From contig CAYJPA010000027.1 of assembly GCA_964371945.1 (NCBI GenBank), positions 1-59,851 of the forward strand: a stretch of 59,851 nucleotides of DNA, written 5' to 3'. Of the stretch, positions 30,595 through 40,406 are shown in pieces; within the stretch, counting starts at the first letter, position 1; each line of letters begins with the position of its first letter. Origin of the DNA: CAYJPA01 sp964371945. GTDB lineage: Bacteria > Chloroflexota > Chloroflexia > Thermomicrobiales > UBA6265. The notes beneath the pieces were generated by a model. The model had not been told where the DNA came from. It saw nothing but the letters and a program-made list of their open reading frames with translations, and ran no database searches. Both the position numbers and the translations under genes were made by a program.

Positions 30595-31746
30595 TTACGC
30601 CGGGCAGGGAACTGCCTTCATTGCGAGGCGCTCGTGAAGCTCGCCGTATCGGTTGGCGATCAGCGGCAAACTGTAGCGCTCGGCGATTCGACGGCGGGCG
30701 GCTTCGCCATGTCGAGCATATTCCTCCGGATGCAGAGCGAGCAGTGAGAGACATGCTTCGGCCAGTGCCGCTGGGTTGTCCGGTGGTGCGACGCGGCCGG
30801 TATCGCCCACCAGCAGCGCGGCGTCGCCCACATCGGTGACGGCGCTCGGGACACCGCAGGCCATCGCCTCACCGATTGTCAGCGGCATCGCTTCGCCGCC
30901 CTGAGATGACAGGCATGCGACATCCAGACTGGCCTGGATTGCGGGCATATCCTGCCGCCGGCCCACGAGATGGACACGATCGCGGATTCCCGCCTCATCG
31001 ATCCAGCTCACGAGCTCGGCGTTGTCCCAGGTCATGCCGAAGCCGCAGAGCAGGAATCGTGTGTCGTTGCGACGATCTCGTACGATGCCGGCCGCTATCA
31101 CGAAATTACGGTGGTCCTTTTGGGGGTGGAACCGCGCCAGAATGCCGACGAGCCGTGTCTCGTTTGATATTCCGAGTTCAGACCGGATCGCCGCGCGGGC
31201 GGCGGGGTCGGGTCGAAACAGTTCGAGATCAAACCCGTTTGGAATGACCAGCAACTTCTCCTGGTTGTATCCGAACTCAGCATGGAGCTGCTTAGTCGAT
31301 TCCGCGCAGCAAACAATTGCCGCCGGCAGTCTGTTTGAAAGCCGCGCGCATGCGCGGGCTGTCATCAATGTTGAGCGCTTGACGAAGGCCGGCGAGAGAT
31401 TGCTATGGTGCAGTCCCCAGGCGACCGGAGGATTTCCGGCCGCACGTGCGGCCAGGGCCCCAATCAAGTCCGAGTGGTACATCCAGGTCTGGACCACGTC
31501 CGGCCGGACCCGTCGGAGTATTCGCGTCACGTCCAGCACCATTGAGGGATCGGGGACTCCTCTACGTGAATTGAGCACGTCAACCGGAATTCCCAGCGCC
31601 GTGAGTTGATCCGAAATATCGCCTGCGCTCGATAGCCCGACTACATGTGAGTCATAGCCGGATTTCCCCAACTGCTTGAGTAGGCGGAGGAGCATGAGCT
31701 CAGCGCCCCCCGTTTTGACCGACGTGATGATGTGAACGACTTTCAT
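30595..31746 (-). CDS. Glycosyltransferase family 4
   Basis: A GT-B glycosyltransferase of about 383 residues. The N-terminal MKVVHIITSVKTGGAELMLL is the usual acceptor-side start. The donor-binding C-terminal domain has IPNGFDLELFRPD, GILARFHPQKDHRNFV and a modified E-x7-E region in SSQGGEAMPLTIGEAMACG. It transfers a nucleotide-sugar residue to a lipid-linked or polysaccharide acceptor at the cytoplasmic membrane face. ATG 31746 is preferred over the in-frame ATG 31782. The next gene upstream is a second GT4, with a 60-bp gap, so they form an operon. Confidence 0.9.
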   Translation of the reverse strand: MKVVHIITSVKTGGAELMLLRLLKQLGKSGYDSHVVGLSSAGDISDQLTALGIPVDVLNSRRGVPDPSMVLDVTRILRRVRPDVVQTWMYHSDLIGALAARAAGNPPVAWGLHHSNLSPAFVKRSTLMTARACARLSNRLPAAIVCCAESTKQLHAEFGYNQEKLLVIPNGFDLELFRPDPAARAAIRSELGISNETRLVGILARFHPQKDHRNFVIAAGIVRDRRNDTRFLLCGFGMTWDNAELVSWIDEAGIRDRVHLVGRRQDMPAIQASLDVACLSSQGGEAMPLTIGEAMACGVPSAVTDVGDAALLVGDTGRVAPPDNPAALAEACLSLLALHPEEYARHGEAARRRIAERYSLPLIANRYGELHERLAMKAVPCPA

Positions 31747-31807
31747 CCGACTCCCACCGTCATTTCGAAGCAAGCCGCTCAACCAGGCGCGCCGGTCCCT
31801 TTCTTGT

Positions 31808-32944
31808 TCAGGCGACGCTCAACTCGCGAATGAGCGGCCGGATTGCCTCCTCTGTGCGCTCGACCAGACTGTCGAGCGCGAGATTGGTCACGACTCGCTG
31901 CCGGATCGCATCTTTGTTGATCGTGCCGGTCGTCACCGCGTCGATCAGGTCGATCGTCGCGGCTGCCAGTGCTTGCACATCCCCACGCGGCGAAATACGA
32001 CCGAGCTCGCCGACCACCCATGCCGAATCTCCCGAATCGGTGACTGCACACGGAACTCCACACGACATCGCCTCGGCCACGACATTCGGCAGGCCTTCGC
32101 CGTAGGCGGAAGACGACACTAACAGATCGAGCGCGTTGTAAACCGCCGGCATGTCGTCGCGAGCGCCGGCCCAGACCAGACGTTCTGCCAGCCCCTCCGC
32201 AATTGCCAGCTCGTGAAGCTCTTGCTCGTATTCGGGGTTGCCGGTGCCGGCGCAGATGAAGCGCGCCGCGGGTCGCTGCCTTGCGATCTCCGCGGCTGCG
32301 CGTAGAAACGTCGGGTAATCCTTCTGGTATTCCAGGCGACCGATCCGGCCGATCAGCAGCTCATCCCACGCGACCCCAAACTCAGCTCGGGTAGCGAGCC
32401 GTAGTTCGGCGTCCGGCCGGAAGTGATCGGTGTCGATCCCATTCGGAATGACCACCGATTTCGTCGCCGGAAAACCCTGCTGGACGATGTGGTCGCGCCC
32501 GGCATGCGAATTGGCAATGATCAAATCAGGGAAACGCGAGAGAAAATGCTGGATCTTGCCGTCGAGACGATAAAACAAATCGTATCGTGTCTGATCGAGA
32601 TCGGACGCACGGATCCCCCACACAACCTGCCCACCGTGAATGGACCTCAGCAAAACACCCAGCGAATTTGAAGCGCCTAGGTAGCCGTGGAAGACTTGAG
32701 GTCGTTCGCGCCGCAGAAAACGGGCTAGCCGGAACAAGAATCCCAATATGTCCCAACGTCCCGTTTTGTTGAGGACAGTGACAGGGACGCCCGCTGCGTG
32801 AAGATCGGCTTCCAGCGGCCCGCCCGCGTAGAAAACACCGACATGCACCTCGTGACCCCGTTGACGGAGTCCGCACGCCAGTGCGACTAACTGGCGCTCA
32901 GCGCCCCCAAACGTCAATGATCGAATCAGGAACACGATCTTCAT
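31808..32944 (-). CDS. Glycosyltransferase family 4
   Basis: A 378-residue GT4 enzyme. It starts MKIVFLIRSLTFGGAERQLV and has HGYLGASNSLG, IPNGIDTDHFRPD, GRIGRLEYQKDYPTFL and the donor-site SSSAYGEGLPNVVAEAMSCG. It is related to, but clearly different from, the neighbour at 30595-31746, so each likely adds a different sugar. ATG 32944 is chosen because it gives the canonical N-terminus; longer frames run upstream without a site. It is the first gene of this two-gene operon. Confidence 0.9.
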   Translation of the reverse strand: MKIVFLIRSLTFGGAERQLVALACGLRQRGHEVHVGVFYAGGPLEADLHAAGVPVTVLNKTGRWDILGFLFRLARFLRRERPQVFHGYLGASNSLGVLLRSIHGGQVVWGIRASDLDQTRYDLFYRLDGKIQHFLSRFPDLIIANSHAGRDHIVQQGFPATKSVVIPNGIDTDHFRPDAELRLATRAEFGVAWDELLIGRIGRLEYQKDYPTFLRAAAEIARQRPAARFICAGTGNPEYEQELHELAIAEGLAERLVWAGARDDMPAVYNALDLLVSSSAYGEGLPNVVAEAMSCGVPCAVTDSGDSAWVVGELGRISPRGDVQALAAATIDLIDAVTTGTINKDAIRQRVVTNLALDSLVERTEEAIRPLIRELSVA

Positions 32945-33056
32945 GCGGGAGATGGACCCTTCGTATGAACGTTGCGTCGAGAACGTCGCTTCTGTCCCAA
33001 CCACTTCTAGTGCTCTGACCATCGTCATCTGACATGTGGTCGGCACCAACACTCAT

Positions 33057-33148
33057 CGCCATCCTGAGGCGACACCGAAGGATCTCTCGTTCATAACCGC
33101 CGTGGTTATCGAAGATACAAGATCCTTCGTTCCTCAGGATGACGATGG
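33057..33148. repeat. Nested palindrome (REP/BIME-like)
   Basis: The outer arms CGCCATCCTGAGG...GAAGGATCT (33057-33085) and AGATCCTTCG...CCTCAGGATGACGATGG (33120-33148) are inverse to one another. Inside lies a perfect ATAACC-GCCGT-GGTTAT stem (33093-33109). The whole can fold as a long hairpin or cruciform. The AGGATCT/AGATCCTTCG...CTCAGGATGA wording is common in dispersed intergenic palindromes of soil bacteria. It lies in the leader side of the two GT4 genes. Confidence 0.65.
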
Positions 33149-33897
33149 CGCACGATCACAGATCAGGTCAAATCACACCGGTCGGAACACTCGTTCTGTG
33201 AATCCAACCGTTGCTTCCACCAGACTCAACCCATGGCGTTCGACCGATCCTCAGTAATTACGCGCACCGCAACAGTCATTCTGCATAGCCCGCTCGCCCC
33301 ACATTCCCACACCCCGCGTTCACGGCCGTTTGCGGTTCTTCGCTTCCGGGCGGGACCGATAGACCGTTGGTCCTAGGTCGAACTTATCACCAGCCTGCTC
33401 GTCGCATGTTGTCCGGACGCCCTCTAAACGTCATATCGCGCGCGGGACGTTGGTATGAATTCAAAACACTGACGCCGATATCGGTGCTCGTTTGGCCTCG
33501 AGGTTGCCACGGCCTAGAGGGACGCCGTGGACCCAGACGCACGTGCCGCGCAACCTACTAACGAGGGCAAAACCCTGAGCTATCGCCGACCCCCGCTCGT
33601 TTCCGCTCGAAGTCCCCTCAGCTCACCAATGCGCTTCGTCGAATACGCCGCCGCCTCAGAATTCGCGTTGCCGTTCGCCTTGGGTTCGCATTCCCGCATG
33701 CTCACGGTACCAACGTCCCGAGTGGAGATGACCATTTTGCTAGTGCATCCGGGTCATCCGATCGATACAATCGACCGAGCAATCGAGTCCGCAAATCAGA
33801 CTCAAGACCCCGTTCATCATGCGGAAGATCCGTTCGATGCGATCGAGTGGTGCCGGCAATGACAGACCGTGAGGCAGATACAGAGGAACGAGCTACG
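33149..33897. other. Intergenic stretch, no gene recognised
   Basis: About 750 bases between the palindrome and the acetyltransferase remnant. I see no frame with both a start signal and protein-like composition on either strand. It may contain divergent promoters for the GT4 operon and the forward genes. Confidence 0.35.
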
Positions 33898-34275
33898 ATG
33901 ACTCCGCCGGCTGGACCGGCATTCACCCGAATCTCTTGGTCGGATCTCGACCGGTCGCATCTCGATGGCTATGAGGACCGGCGTCTCGTCCAGACCATGG
34001 CGTGGCTCGAGTTCCTGGCCGAGATTCAGAACGCGGAGCCCGTAGTCACTGTTCCGCGGGATCGGGGCGAGGCGCTGAGCTACTTTAGCTGCCTTATGGT
34101 CAAGCCGATAGACTTAAACGCTTCCCCTGAAGCCTCGTGGCAGGTGCCCACCGAAGCGCTCGCCGGCTTCGACTTCAAGGAGCCTGGCTGCGCGTCAAGC
34201 AGACGATCATCGGCGTCGCCACGCATCGAGGCCGCACCACCGCGGTCCAGCTTTCCAAACCGACGATGCGAGTAG
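33898..34275 (+). pseudogene. FemAB/BioF2-like acetyltransferase, internally deleted
   Basis: ATG 33898 starts FTRISWSDLDRSHLDGYEDR, then VQTMAWLEFLAEIQNAEPVV, the N-terminus of large GNAT/FemAB-like proteins. After GEALSYFSCLMVK it jumps to ALAGFDFKEPGCAS, which in such families lies some 40 residues further on. It then loses its frame and stops at 34275. At about 125 residues against an expected 350 or so it is a decayed copy. Two intact relatives lie at 37292 and 40407. Confidence 0.55.
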
Positions 34276-34348
34276 GCACAGTAAATGGCTGCAGCGGCGA
34301 AGGCCAGTGCCGTCGTCGATCGACGATTTACCGAGCGAGGGAGACGAG

Positions 34349-35605
34349 ATGTCCACTAAAAATACCGGTGGTCCAATCGCATTTGTGCTTGACATCAACG
34401 TCTTCGGCGGTCTCGGGGCGGTGCGAAGTTTGGCGAGATCTGGCGTTCCCGTAATCGGAATTGGTGTCCATCCAGATCGATTCGGATTTGCCACTCGCTA
34501 CTGCACGTCGAAGCAATGTCCGAATCCCGTCACCCAGGCCGAGGAACTGCTTCGCTTCTTCCAGCGTGAGGGACGAAAATTGTCCGAGCCCGGTATCCTC
34601 CTGCCGGCGTCCGATGAGTTCGTGGTCTTCCTATGGCGCTACCGCGAAGAACTCCAAGAGTATTTCCGATTCAATTCCGCCCCGCCAGATGTCATGGAAG
34701 CCGGCGTCAACAAACGCAAACAGTACGAGCTTGCTGAACAACTGGGCGTGCCGTTTCCTGCCACCTTCTATCCCGGGAGCATGGACGACGTTCGCCGGAT
34801 TCAGGATCAGCTGGAGTACCCGGCCTTCGTCAAACCGACCTTCTCGCATCTCTGGCGCGCGCGTTTCCCCAAGCATGGCAAGGGGATTATGGTCCACTCG
34901 CCGCGGGAGCTAATCACCGCCTACGAAGAGATTCTGCCGGCTGGCGTCGAAGCATTGGTCCAGTCGATCATACCGGGGCCGAACACGCAGCACGTCAACG
35001 TGCGCGCCTACATCAGTGAGTCGGGTGAGACGCTTGGTGTCTTCACCTCTCAAAAGATTCGTCAGTACCCGGTCCAGTTCGGTGTGGGAACGATGGCGCA
35101 GAGCATTTCGGACCCGGAGCTGCTCGAGCTCGGTCTTCGCTACTTTCACGGATCAGGCTTTCGCGGATTTGGCTATATCGAATTCAAGCGCGACGTGCGC
35201 GACGGCAAGCCAAAGATGATCGAACTCAATGCCCGATTCTCGGCGCAGATTATTCACTCGACCGACTGCGGGATGAATTTCCCGCTGATTCAGTATCTCG
35301 ACCTCGCCGGTCGGGCGCCTGCCCCTCAAACAACCTACAAAACGGGCGTCACGTGGCTTTCGTCGGTCGGTGACGCGCGATCCGGTTTGGCACATATGCA
35401 GGCAGGGCAACTTTCGCCGTGGGCGTGGCTCCGTTCCTGGGCGAGAGCCCGCTCCTTCGCTGTCCTTGCGCTGGACGACCCGAAACCGTTCCTCAAGTAC
35501 TTCGCGACACTCCACTCGAAGAAGCATCGCCGACCGATCGCAAGCGTTCAATGGTCTGCCGAAGCCGGCAAGGCGGCGAGCCCGGCGACACCGACCGCAC
35601 GCTAG
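34349..35605 (+). CDS. ATP-grasp ligase-like protein (CPSase L-chain type)
   Basis: A protein of about 418 residues with an N-terminal pre-ATP-grasp domain (FVLDINVFGGLGAVRSLARS) and an ATP-grasp fold. The fold is supported by NKRKQYELAEQLGVPFP, YPAFVKPTF, HGKGIMV and the metal-binding end YIEFKRD, then PKMIELNARF. Such proteins ligate a carboxylate to an amine or thiol. In envelope clusters they decorate sugars or make capped peptides. ATG 34349 follows GAGGGAGACGAG. It sits between a decayed acetyltransferase and a methyltransferase, so modification of an exopolysaccharide or surface glycolipid is inferred. Confidence 0.85.
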   Translation: MSTKNTGGPIAFVLDINVFGGLGAVRSLARSGVPVIGIGVHPDRFGFATRYCTSKQCPNPVTQAEELLRFFQREGRKLSEPGILLPASDEFVVFLWRYREELQEYFRFNSAPPDVMEAGVNKRKQYELAEQLGVPFPATFYPGSMDDVRRIQDQLEYPAFVKPTFSHLWRARFPKHGKGIMVHSPRELITAYEEILPAGVEALVQSIIPGPNTQHVNVRAYISESGETLGVFTSQKIRQYPVQFGVGTMAQSISDPELLELGLRYFHGSGFRGFGYIEFKRDVRDGKPKMIELNARFSAQIIHSTDCGMNFPLIQYLDLAGRAPAPQTTYKTGVTWLSSVGDARSGLAHMQAGQLSPWAWLRSWARARSFAVLALDDPKPFLKYFATLHSKKHRRPIASVQWSAEAGKAASPATPTAR

Positions 35606-35955
35606 ATTTCCCTGCGCAACCACACGGTCAGTCATATGCAGGGACCGGGCGGTTTCGTTCGGCCCCCCTGTTGGTTTTCAGATGAAGCGGGCTCCTGAAC
35701 GATCAGTGTGCGGGGAACCCGCTGCAGATTCCCGCGACGGTGTTGGCTCGGGTCAATCAAGCCGGAGATGAGTGCGGCATCTAAATAGACCGACCGGCGT
35801 TGTCCGCAACGGGGGATTCCTCGAATTGGTTCGCCATGACCATGTTCTTGAGGTAACACAGCCCAAGAGGGCGCTCAACCCGAGCGGAGTCCGTAGACGC
35901 AGTCGAGAGATCGTGTTCGATTCTTAAGGCACGGTCAATGAATCCGCCAATCGCG
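35606..35955. other. Intergenic stretch between convergent genes
   Basis: About 350 bases between the ATP-grasp stop and the methyltransferase stop. No coding frame or clear terminator hairpin was recognised. Confidence 0.35.
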
Positions 35956-36804
35956 TTAGCGCTTCTCCGCCAGAACCAGATAGAACATGCCGGTGGAGCT
36001 GAACCCGGGCACGCCGCGATCGGCAAGTCGTTGCAGCCCGTGGTGGATTTTGATCGCCAACGGAGCGGGAAAGAGATTGCGTTGGAACATGGTGAACGGC
36101 CCGAACCCGAGCGTCTTGTGCCGGCGCTTCGAGAGACCGGCGGAGGCCAGGTATCCGTCGACCGCCCCGCGAGCCTGATAGTCAAGTGTCGCGGACGCAG
36201 CAATCAACCCACTTCGCTCGACCAGTCGTCTGGCTCGATGTTTCAGCGGCCGCACCAGAGGATTCCGGAGCGGATCGACCAACCCAATCAGCTGCTCCCG
36301 ATTGAAGGATGTCACGAGTACGTGACCGCCGGGGCGGGTGACTCGGGACATTTCCTGAATCGCGACATCGGGTCGTTTTAGCCAGGAGATGACGCCGATT
36401 GCCACCGTTAGATCGAATGTGCCATCTTCAAATGCCAGGGCACACGCATCGCCTACCTCTGGGGTAATCGCGGCCGCGCACCCGGCTTGGGTCGCGCTCC
36501 TGCGCGTGAGCTCGACCATCGCTTGGCTGGCGTCGATGGCGTCGACCCGAAACCCCCGCTTCGCGAGCGCGACTGACATCAGTCCGGCACCGCCGCCAAC
36601 GTCGAGCGCGCGACTTCCCGGTGCAAGGTTCAAGCTATCGATCCAGGCAAGCGCTTCGGCGTGTCGCTCGCGCACGACGTGACTGCCAACAGTGGAGAAG
36701 CCCCGGCCGCCCTCGTCATAAATATCGATCCAGTGAGACGCCTCAGAGTCGAAGCGGGCATTCACGAGGCCCTGTTGTTCGAAAACTGGTTCCGCTTGCT
36801 TCAT
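35956..36804 (-). CDS. Class I SAM-dependent methyltransferase
   Basis: A 282-residue methyltransferase. Motif I is SRALDVGGGAGLMSVALAKR. It continues with RVDAIDASQAMVEL, an acidic DACALAFEDGTFDLTVAIGV and the post-motif TRPGGHVLVTSF, all as in Methyltransf_11. A C-terminal extension of about 100 basic, aromatic residues ends at FYLVLAEKR and may bind the acceptor or the membrane. It probably methylates a sugar or lipid product of this envelope block, but the acceptor is unknown. Confidence 0.88.
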   Translation of the reverse strand: MKQAEPVFEQQGLVNARFDSEASHWIDIYDEGGRGFSTVGSHVVRERHAEALAWIDSLNLAPGSRALDVGGGAGLMSVALAKRGFRVDAIDASQAMVELTRRSATQAGCAAAITPEVGDACALAFEDGTFDLTVAIGVISWLKRPDVAIQEMSRVTRPGGHVLVTSFNREQLIGLVDPLRNPLVRPLKHRARRLVERSGLIAASATLDYQARGAVDGYLASAGLSKRRHKTLGFGPFTMFQRNLFPAPLAIKIHHGLQRLADRGVPGFSSTGMFYLVLAEKR

Positions 36805-37291
36805 CGCGCTATTACCTCTGCCCGCTCGCCAGGTGACCGGGTTTCAATCGTTCTTGCAAATGGCGAAACCACTTGTTTCGGCCGAACACGAACTCTGACC
36901 CAAATCCTTCCGACCGAGGCCTCGAAGAGCTCCTTCGCCTTTGACCTCCGAGGCCTTATTCTGGCATCCGAGGACCCGAAAGGGTGGTCTCATTGGTAGG
37001 CTGAAGGTCATGGATGAACCGGGACCATAGGGCCGATCGTACCGGCCACTGCCCACCTTTGGGCTAGGGAGATTGGTGCATCCAAAAGTTATAATCGAGT
37101 TAGGTCAATGACCGAACGTGACGAGAGTTACCGTCCACAAATATGCGTGAAGTCCATCTCTGATTCTGGCTGGCGCGTTCCACGGCTGTCAGCATGGAAC
37201 GACGATATTGCCGGCCGGGGAATTCAGGAGTTGTCCGTTGATCGGCCAAAAAAAAACGGGCGAGCGACTATCCATTGTGACTCCGTGCGGA
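36805..37291. other. Intergenic stretch with leader of the acetyltransferase gene
   Basis: About 490 bases between divergent genes. A run of nine A at about 37249-37257 lies in the possible N-terminal extension of the next frame. No separate gene is supported. Confidence 0.35.
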
Positions 37292-38416
37292 ATGCATGTC
37301 CGATTCCTCGCCATCAACATTGAAGACGCCGGACGGCTTTGGAAGGAACTAGAGGATCGCGTCGGCACCGGCGGGTTGGCCTGCTCCTGGGCATGGACCG
37401 AAACCTGGTTACGCCACTACGGCGATCTTATCCCTCACCGAATTGTCATCGGCGAAAGGCGAGAGACCTGTGCGATCGCGCTCCTTACCGAGGGGTATGG
37501 CAACAAGCGCGGGCCGTTTCAAATTCGCACGCTCCACCTGGGCACGGCGGGCGAGCCCAATGCGGACACGGTTCGCGTTCAGTACAACAGAGTGCTTGTC
37601 GGCCCGGATGATCGAGACGCGTTCGCGCGCGGCATCATCGGTCTGATCAGGGCGTCCGATCTGCGCTGGGATGAGTTTCGCCTGGACGGGTTCTCGGCCG
37701 ATGAGGTCCCGGCATTCCTGGAGCCCGGCTCGTCGTTCGTCACCCAACGCCGGGTGTGCTACGTGACAGAGCTTGCAAGGATTCGAGAGGCCGGCAAAAC
37801 AGTTCTGTCCGCGCTGAATAGCCACGCGGCGAAAAACATCCGCCGCAGCATCCGCTATGTGGAGGAGGCGCACGGTCCCATTCGCATCGAATGGGCTGAG
37901 TCTCTCGCGCAGGCACGGGATATATTCGACGAGATGGTTACCTTGCACGAAGCAAGATGGGCGTCGGATGGTCAAAGAGGAGCATTCGCGAGTGCTCGCT
38001 TTGCAGGCTTTCATCGTGAGATCGTCGACCGGCTGTTCCCGCTCGGCGGCATCCTCCTAGCCCGCGTCAGTGCCGGCGATGTGACCCTGGGCTGCGAATA
38101 CAGTTTCATCGAACGGAACCGCGTGCTCTCCTACCAATGGGGAGTCGCGCAGCTCGAGGACAGGCGGCCCTCACCGGGTCTGATAACCGGGGTAACCGCC
38201 ATGCAGGAGGCGTTGCTGAGAGGAGTCGACGAGTACGATTGGTTGGTGGGCGAGGTGTACTACAAACGCCAGTTGACCACAACCGCGAGAGAACTGATCT
38301 GGGCCCGCGCGTCCCGAGGAGCACGGATTCAGGCGATCTACAAACTTGTAGAAGCGAAGCGCCTCACGCGCGGTCTGCCCTTGTTTCGTGCGCAGAGCGT
38401 GGGCGACGCTCGCTGA
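37292..38416 (+). CDS. BioF2-like (Acetyltransf_6) GNAT acetyltransferase
   Basis: A protein of about 374 residues with the double-GNAT layout of BioF2/FemAB-like proteins. The first half contains CSWAWTETWLRHYG. The second half has LNSHAAKNIRRSIRYVEEAH, LHEARWASDGQRGAF, GCEYSFIERNRVLSYQWGVA and DYDWLVGEVYYKRQLTT-like segments. Relatives transfer acyl or aminoacyl groups in envelope biosynthesis. ATG 37292 is used, although no good ribosome site is visible; the frame is open to 37208 and a GTG lies in between. It is transcribed towards the flippase gene. Confidence 0.82.
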   Translation: MHVRFLAINIEDAGRLWKELEDRVGTGGLACSWAWTETWLRHYGDLIPHRIVIGERRETCAIALLTEGYGNKRGPFQIRTLHLGTAGEPNADTVRVQYNRVLVGPDDRDAFARGIIGLIRASDLRWDEFRLDGFSADEVPAFLEPGSSFVTQRRVCYVTELARIREAGKTVLSALNSHAAKNIRRSIRYVEEAHGPIRIEWAESLAQARDIFDEMVTLHEARWASDGQRGAFASARFAGFHREIVDRLFPLGGILLARVSAGDVTLGCEYSFIERNRVLSYQWGVAQLEDRRPSPGLITGVTAMQEALLRGVDEYDWLVGEVYYKRQLTTTARELIWARASRGARIQAIYKLVEAKRLTRGLPLFRAQSVGDAR

Positions 38417-38924
38417 GCGACCGGTTGTCACGACATGGGCGGTCGAGTTTTTGGCGCACTTGGGCACCGAGCGGAACCGGCTGCAGGTATCGCACTGGAC
38501 ATCGTCGACCCGACATTTTACCGGAACAACCGTCAAGGTGCCGGTCGTAGCAGTCAGAGGTGGTGCGGATCACTCAACGACAGCATGCCTCACTACGATT
38601 CGGACAGCGCCTTGGCCCCACGTATTCGACCCACCGGAACTTTCCGCTCGACGAAGAGAATTCGATCGTACCAAAGTGGTCTTCGACCTCTGCGCGATGG
38701 CATCTGACTCTTATGCGCGGAATACTCCGGCTGGAGCTTTGCAATGAGCGGCAATCTTGTTCCGTGCTCTCTGGGGGATTCCAACTGGAAGAGCAAACCG
38801 GCAGGATCAATCAAGGTTTGCAAGCCGTGGGATCGAGGTGATTCCGTTACCAGAAAGCGACGAATGTGGTAAAGCATCACCATCCCATCAGCGCAGTTAA
38901 ATCGATTCCCTGTCGACGGCGAGC
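38417..38924. other. Intergenic stretch, no gene recognised
   Basis: About 500 bases. The only sizeable frames (minus strand 38593-38883) lack a ribosome site and family resemblance. A promoter for the flippase gene is expected here but not identified. Confidence 0.35.
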
Positions 38925-40307
38925 ATGATCGTTAACTCTGCACGGCGAGCACGGGTTGCCGCGAATTCGTTTGGCGCGCGTGTACTGACCTCGGCAGACC
39001 ATCGAGCGATTTTCAACACCGCACTCCTGATCGCTGTCCTCACCCTTTTGGTGAAGTTGGTAACGCTGGGGCGCGATATCCTAGCTGCCTCAAGCTTCGG
39101 CACGACCGACGCGAACGACGCCTATCTGGCGGGCTGGGTCCTGCCGGGATTCCTGATCGGGATCGCCTCCGGTGGGTTCGTCGGAGCAATTATTCCCGTT
39201 CAGATCGAAACACGGAGAAAATCCGGCAGAGCGCGCGAGCAAGCAGTGCTGAGCGAAGTGATGCTCCTGAGCGCCATCACCTATCTCGTCATATCGGGGT
39301 TCTTGCTCGCTAGCAGCCGCTATCTGCTCCCGCTGGTTACTCAGGGATACTCAGCCAACAAATTCGCTCTGGCGCTACAACTCTCTATGATCATGATCCC
39401 AGCCGCGCTCGTGGGTGGAATGGCATCGCTCTGGTCAGCAATGTTGAACACCAAAGGACGGTTTGGACTTGTAGCGATCGCTCCGGTGGTGGTTCCCGCG
39501 TTTACCGCGGTGGTTCTGCTTCTCGCCCCGAATGACCAGATTGAATGGCTCGCTGCCGGGTTTGTGATCGGAACTGGGCTTCAGACGGCCATCCTCTATT
39601 TTGGTCTCCATCGAGAAGGAATGCCGGTCTCATTCGCATGGCATGGTCTGTTGCCGGAAACACGGGCGGTTCTCTCGCAAGCCGGCATTCTCGCCGCCAA
39701 CGGTGTGGTTTTCGGCGGCCTTGGGGTCGTTGATTCTGCCATGGCGGCCACACTCGGATCCGGAAGCCAATCGACCTTGATGTACGCAAACAAATTAATC
39801 GCGCCCGTACTCGGCATCAGCAGCGTCGCACTTGGCACCGCTGTCTTTCCCTACTTTTCTCGACTTGTGGCCGACGAGGATTGGGACGGTCTCCGCTATA
39901 CCCTACGCACCTACACAAAACTCATCCTCGCCGTCGCGATTCCTACGGCCATTGGCATCATTCTGTTTGCGCGTCCCATCGTACGAATCCTTTTCGAACG
40001 AGGCGAATTTGAAGCGGAAGACACTGATAACGTCGCGCGTGTGCTCTCGACATACGCACTTCTGGTCCCGGTCGAGACGATTGCCGTCATGATGTCTCGC
40101 CTGATCGTTTCGATGAAAGCAGGCCGCATCATGGTTTTGGCTTCGATCGGAATCTTCGTGGTTAACATCATGACCGACTATATATTCAAAGAAATTATGG
40201 GAATTCAGGGAATCGCGCTGGCGACGGTACTGAACCAGGTGATTTCGTTGAGCTTCCTGATCTTTTTATGGAGGCATCTTCAATCGACAAAGATGAATGC
40301 CAAATGA
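38925..40307 (+). CDS. MurJ-like lipid-linked oligosaccharide flippase
   Basis: A 460-residue polytopic membrane protein of the MVF/MurJ branch of MOP flippases. Helix 1 region is VLTLLVKLVTLGRDILAASS with the family's L-x-R-D. Then come FGTTDANDAYLAGWVLPGF, SGGFVGAIIPVQIE, AMLNTKGRFGLVAIAPVVV, VALGTAAVFPYFSRL-like segments and RPIVRILFERGEF. About 12-14 helices are expected. It would export the lipid-linked product of the glycosyltransferases across the inner membrane. Its place in an exopolysaccharide-type block, away from any mur genes, argues for polysaccharide rather than lipid II export; this is inference. Confidence 0.88.
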   Translation: MIVNSARRARVAANSFGARVLTSADHRAIFNTALLIAVLTLLVKLVTLGRDILAASSFGTTDANDAYLAGWVLPGFLIGIASGGFVGAIIPVQIETRRKSGRAREQAVLSEVMLLSAITYLVISGFLLASSRYLLPLVTQGYSANKFALALQLSMIMIPAALVGGMASLWSAMLNTKGRFGLVAIAPVVVPAFTAVVLLLAPNDQIEWLAAGFVIGTGLQTAILYFGLHREGMPVSFAWHGLLPETRAVLSQAGILAANGVVFGGLGVVDSAMAATLGSGSQSTLMYANKLIAPVLGISSVALGTAVFPYFSRLVADEDWDGLRYTLRTYTKLILAVAIPTAIGIILFARPIVRILFERGEFEAEDTDNVARVLSTYALLVPVETIAVMMSRLIVSMKAGRIMVLASIGIFVVNIMTDYIFKEIMGIQGIALATVLNQVISLSFLIFLWRHLQSTKMNAK

Positions 40308-40406
40308 AGCAGACCACTCTTGCCGCTCCTTCGCTGGCCAATGCCTGTGCCGATCGCGGCAGATCAATCACGATTCTCTCGTTTCAGCTCAAAAGGCAGC
40401 GCTTGT

